Source: Ignavibacteria bacterium (GTDB taxonomy: Bacteria > Bacteroidota > Ignavibacteria > Ignavibacteriales > Ignavibacteriaceae). From it: DNA of 7,494 bases. Numbering within the stretch: the stretch's first letter is position 1; each line of letters begins with the position of its first letter. The DNA lies in NCBI GenBank assembly GCA_030648225.1, contig JAUSIA010000015.1, positions 1 to 7,494 on the forward strand, written 5' to 3'. Of this stretch, positions 6,829-7,494 are shown piece after piece. A program made the position numbers and the translations under genes. The notes under the pieces are model-generated. The model had not been told where the DNA came from. It was given only the letters and a program-made list of their open reading frames with translations, and did not search any database.

Positions 6829-6878
6829 TAGATATAGCAAGATTTATCTCGCTCATTAAAAAGATTTTTAAAAAATAA
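6825..6878 (+). CDS. Possible 17-residue micro-ORF overlapping the pyrE stop
   Basis: An ATG overlaps the pyrE stop (ATGA, 6825-6828) and opens a frame encoding MIDIARFISLIKKIFKK, ending with TAA at 6876-6878. The peptide would be a short, cationic, amphipathic helix: Ile/Phe/Leu at positions 2, 4, 7, 8, 10, 11, 14, 15 and Arg/Lys at 6, 12, 13, 16, 17. The same overlap joins the three preceding genes, but there is no Shine-Dalgarno, and a 17-codon frame in AT-rich DNA can occur by chance. The TAA directly abuts the hairpin at 6878-6895. No function is claimed. Confidence 0.2.
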   Translation: MIDIARFISLIKKIFKK

Positions 6879-6895
6879 GCGACATAAATGTCGCT
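6878..6895. repeat. Perfect palindrome AGCGACAT-AA-ATGTCGCT
   Basis: Eight-base arms around a 2-base centre (folding as 7 pairs with a TAAA loop). It is followed on the plus strand by CTCTACAA rather than a T-run, so it is not a canonical terminator for pyrE. On the minus strand it is followed by a T-rich stretch (TTATTTTTT), but no minus-strand gene precedes it. Its GC-rich arms stand out from the surroundings, like a dispersed REP-type unit, though copy number cannot be judged here. Confidence 0.7.
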
Positions 6896-6924
6896 CTACA
6901 ATTTGCCAATTATTTTTGATTTTC

Positions 6925-6942
6925 CCGAAGTGATTCCTTCGG
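6925..6942. repeat. Hairpin CCGAAG-TGATTC-CTTCGG
   Basis: A perfect 6-base inverted repeat with a 6-base loop, extendable by TTT/AAA if one C (6924) is bulged. It is followed by GGTGAGGTTAAAGACGGC, which is more GC-rich than its surroundings and does not code. It may be a structured 3' end of the pyrE transcript or part of a dispersed intergenic repeat with the palindrome 30 bases upstream. Confidence 0.6.
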
Positions 6943-6987
6943 AAAGGTGAGGTTAAAGACGGCTAAAAATCATTTATTATTATTAAC

Positions 6988-7019
6988 TATTTGTTTAACT
7001 AATCAGTAAGTAACAAATA
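6988..7019. repeat. Inverted repeat TATTTGTT-N16-AACAAATA upstream of the M64 gene
   Basis: Perfect 8-base arms (6988-6995 and 7012-7019) with a 16-base spacer that itself contains ACT-AATC-AGT (6998-7007). The right arm ends 11 bases before the ATG at 7031. The position suits an operator or a leader hairpin that affects translation. AT-rich arms make chance occurrence possible. Confidence 0.45.
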
Positions 7020-7030
7020 AAGCTGCTTTT

Positions 7031-7494
7031 ATGAAAAAATATATTTCTCTTTTTATACTCTTTGTATTTCCTCTGTCTTTTGCACAGGTAAACTTTGATG
7101 AGTATTTTCTCAACAAATCATTGAGGATAGACTACTACCATTTTGGCAATGCTGAAAATGATTTTTATGCAATGGATGAATTAATTGAAGAACCATACTG
7201 GGGCGGTTCAAAGAAAAACCTTTTGGATATTTTTAATTACGGTGATTATATAATCAAAGTTTTTGATTCAGAGAGTAACGAACTGATCTTTTCAAAAACA
7301 TATACAACTCTTTTCAGTGAATGGCAAACTGTTGATGAAGCGAAAAATACCACAAAAGGTTTTAATGAAGCAGTAGTAATTCCTTATCCTAAAAAAGAAG
7401 TGAGGATTGAATTTTACAGCAGGGATAAGAAGAATAATCCCGTTAAAAAATTTGAGTATGAAATTGATTCTGCAAATTATTTTATTAAAAAAGA
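7031..7494 (+). CDS. Peptidase M64 (IgA-peptidase-like) protein, N-terminal part (continues past the right edge)
   Basis: Secreted metallopeptidase-family protein. The frame is open for 154 codons to the window end. Residues 1-18 form a signal peptide: MKK, a hydrophobic core, and SFA before a likely cut ahead of Q19; no lipobox Cys. From residue 22 the sequence matches the M64 N-terminal domain pattern: FDEYFLNKSLRIDYYHFGN (22-40), then LDE-like MDELIEEPYWGGS (48-60), LLDIFNYGDYIIKVFD (64-79), LIFSKTYTTLFSEWQT (85-100), EA (103-104), and FNEAVVIPYPKKEVRI (111-126). The zinc-binding catalytic domain (HExxH type) would follow outside the window, so activity cannot be judged. No clear Shine-Dalgarno precedes the ATG, which is common for Bacteroidota-type genes. 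It is separated from pyrE by about 200 bases and is probably a separate transcription unit. The product likely acts in the periplasm or outside the cell. Confidence 0.88.
   Translation, partial: MKKYISLFILFVFPLSFAQVNFDEYFLNKSLRIDYYHFGNAENDFYAMDELIEEPYWGGSKKNLLDIFNYGDYIIKVFDSESNELIFSKTYTTLFSEWQTVDEAKNTTKGFNEAVVIPYPKKEVRIEFYSRDKKNNPVKKFEYEIDSANYFIKK

Larger units (their letters stand above)
6829..7030. other. Intergenic region between pyrE and the M64 peptidase gene
   Basis: About 200 bases with no convincing gene other than the doubtful 17-codon frame at 6825-6878. It contains three separate inverted repeats (6878-6895, 6925-6942, 6988-7019), described individually. The promoter of the M64 gene should lie here. 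TATTTTTG (6911-6918) fits the Bacteroidota -7 pattern TAnnTTTG, but no TTTG lies 19 bases upstream, so it is weak. Confidence 0.6.

Noticed and set aside
6878..6895. Palindrome as the pyrE Rho-independent terminator
   Set aside because: It is followed by CTCTACAA on the plus strand with no T-run, so it does not meet the intrinsic terminator pattern.
6970..6987. Short TTATTATTATTA run as a microsatellite or array
   Set aside because: Only about four trinucleotide units in AT-rich DNA; no spacer/repeat structure, so neither CRISPR nor a meaningful tandem repeat.
1..7494. Defence island, mobile element or secondary-metabolite system
   Set aside because: No transposase, integrase, nuclease pair, toxin-antitoxin or biosynthetic genes are seen. 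The helicase alone is not evidence of a defence system, since its neighbours are floA and a small membrane protein.

Overview
The window is AT-rich, densely coded bacterial DNA. Everything recognised is housekeeping or near-housekeeping, and the gene set (FloA, a two-AAA ClpC with a full N-domain, a PhhB-type dehydratase, PyrE, a peptidase M64 homologue) together with the codon use points to the Bacteroidota/Chlorobiota/Ignavibacteriota group. Clear Shine-Dalgarno sequences at several genes, which most Bacteroidota lack, make an Ignavibacteria-like organism my best guess. That is inference, not demonstrated.

Layout. Positions 2565 down to 1 (minus strand) hold a tightly overlapping three-gene operon: floA (flotillin-like membrane scaffold), an unrecognised 188-residue single-span membrane protein, and the N-terminal 336 residues of a UvrD/PcrA-type SF1A helicase that runs off the left edge. 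The junctions are TAATG and ATGA, so translational coupling is likely. Positions 2566-3032 are a 467-base divergent intergenic region with candidate promoters for both directions. Positions 3033-5537 (plus strand) encode a complete ClpC unfoldase, followed by a strong intrinsic terminator at 5562-5593. Positions 5638-6828 hold a second tight plus-strand operon: pterin-4a-carbinolamine dehydratase, a small two-TPR protein, and pyrE (orotate phosphoribosyltransferase), with overlapping stops and starts. A 17-codon reading frame overlaps the pyrE stop. Positions 6879-7030 are non-coding and carry three separate inverted repeats. From 7031 to the right edge is the signal peptide and N-terminal domain of a peptidase M64 (IgA-peptidase-like) protein, truncated by the window.

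Function. ClpC and FloA are both quality-control or membrane-organisation proteins, diverging from one intergenic region, so shared stress regulation is conceivable, but no CIRCE or CtsR-type operator is visible. The dehydratase-TPR-pyrE operon links pterin recycling to pyrimidine synthesis only by position. I found no CRISPR array, mobile element, tRNA, rRNA, toxin-antitoxin pair or defence system. The least explained items are the 188-residue protein between FloA and the helicase, the 17-codon ORF after pyrE, and the palindromes between pyrE and the M64 gene.
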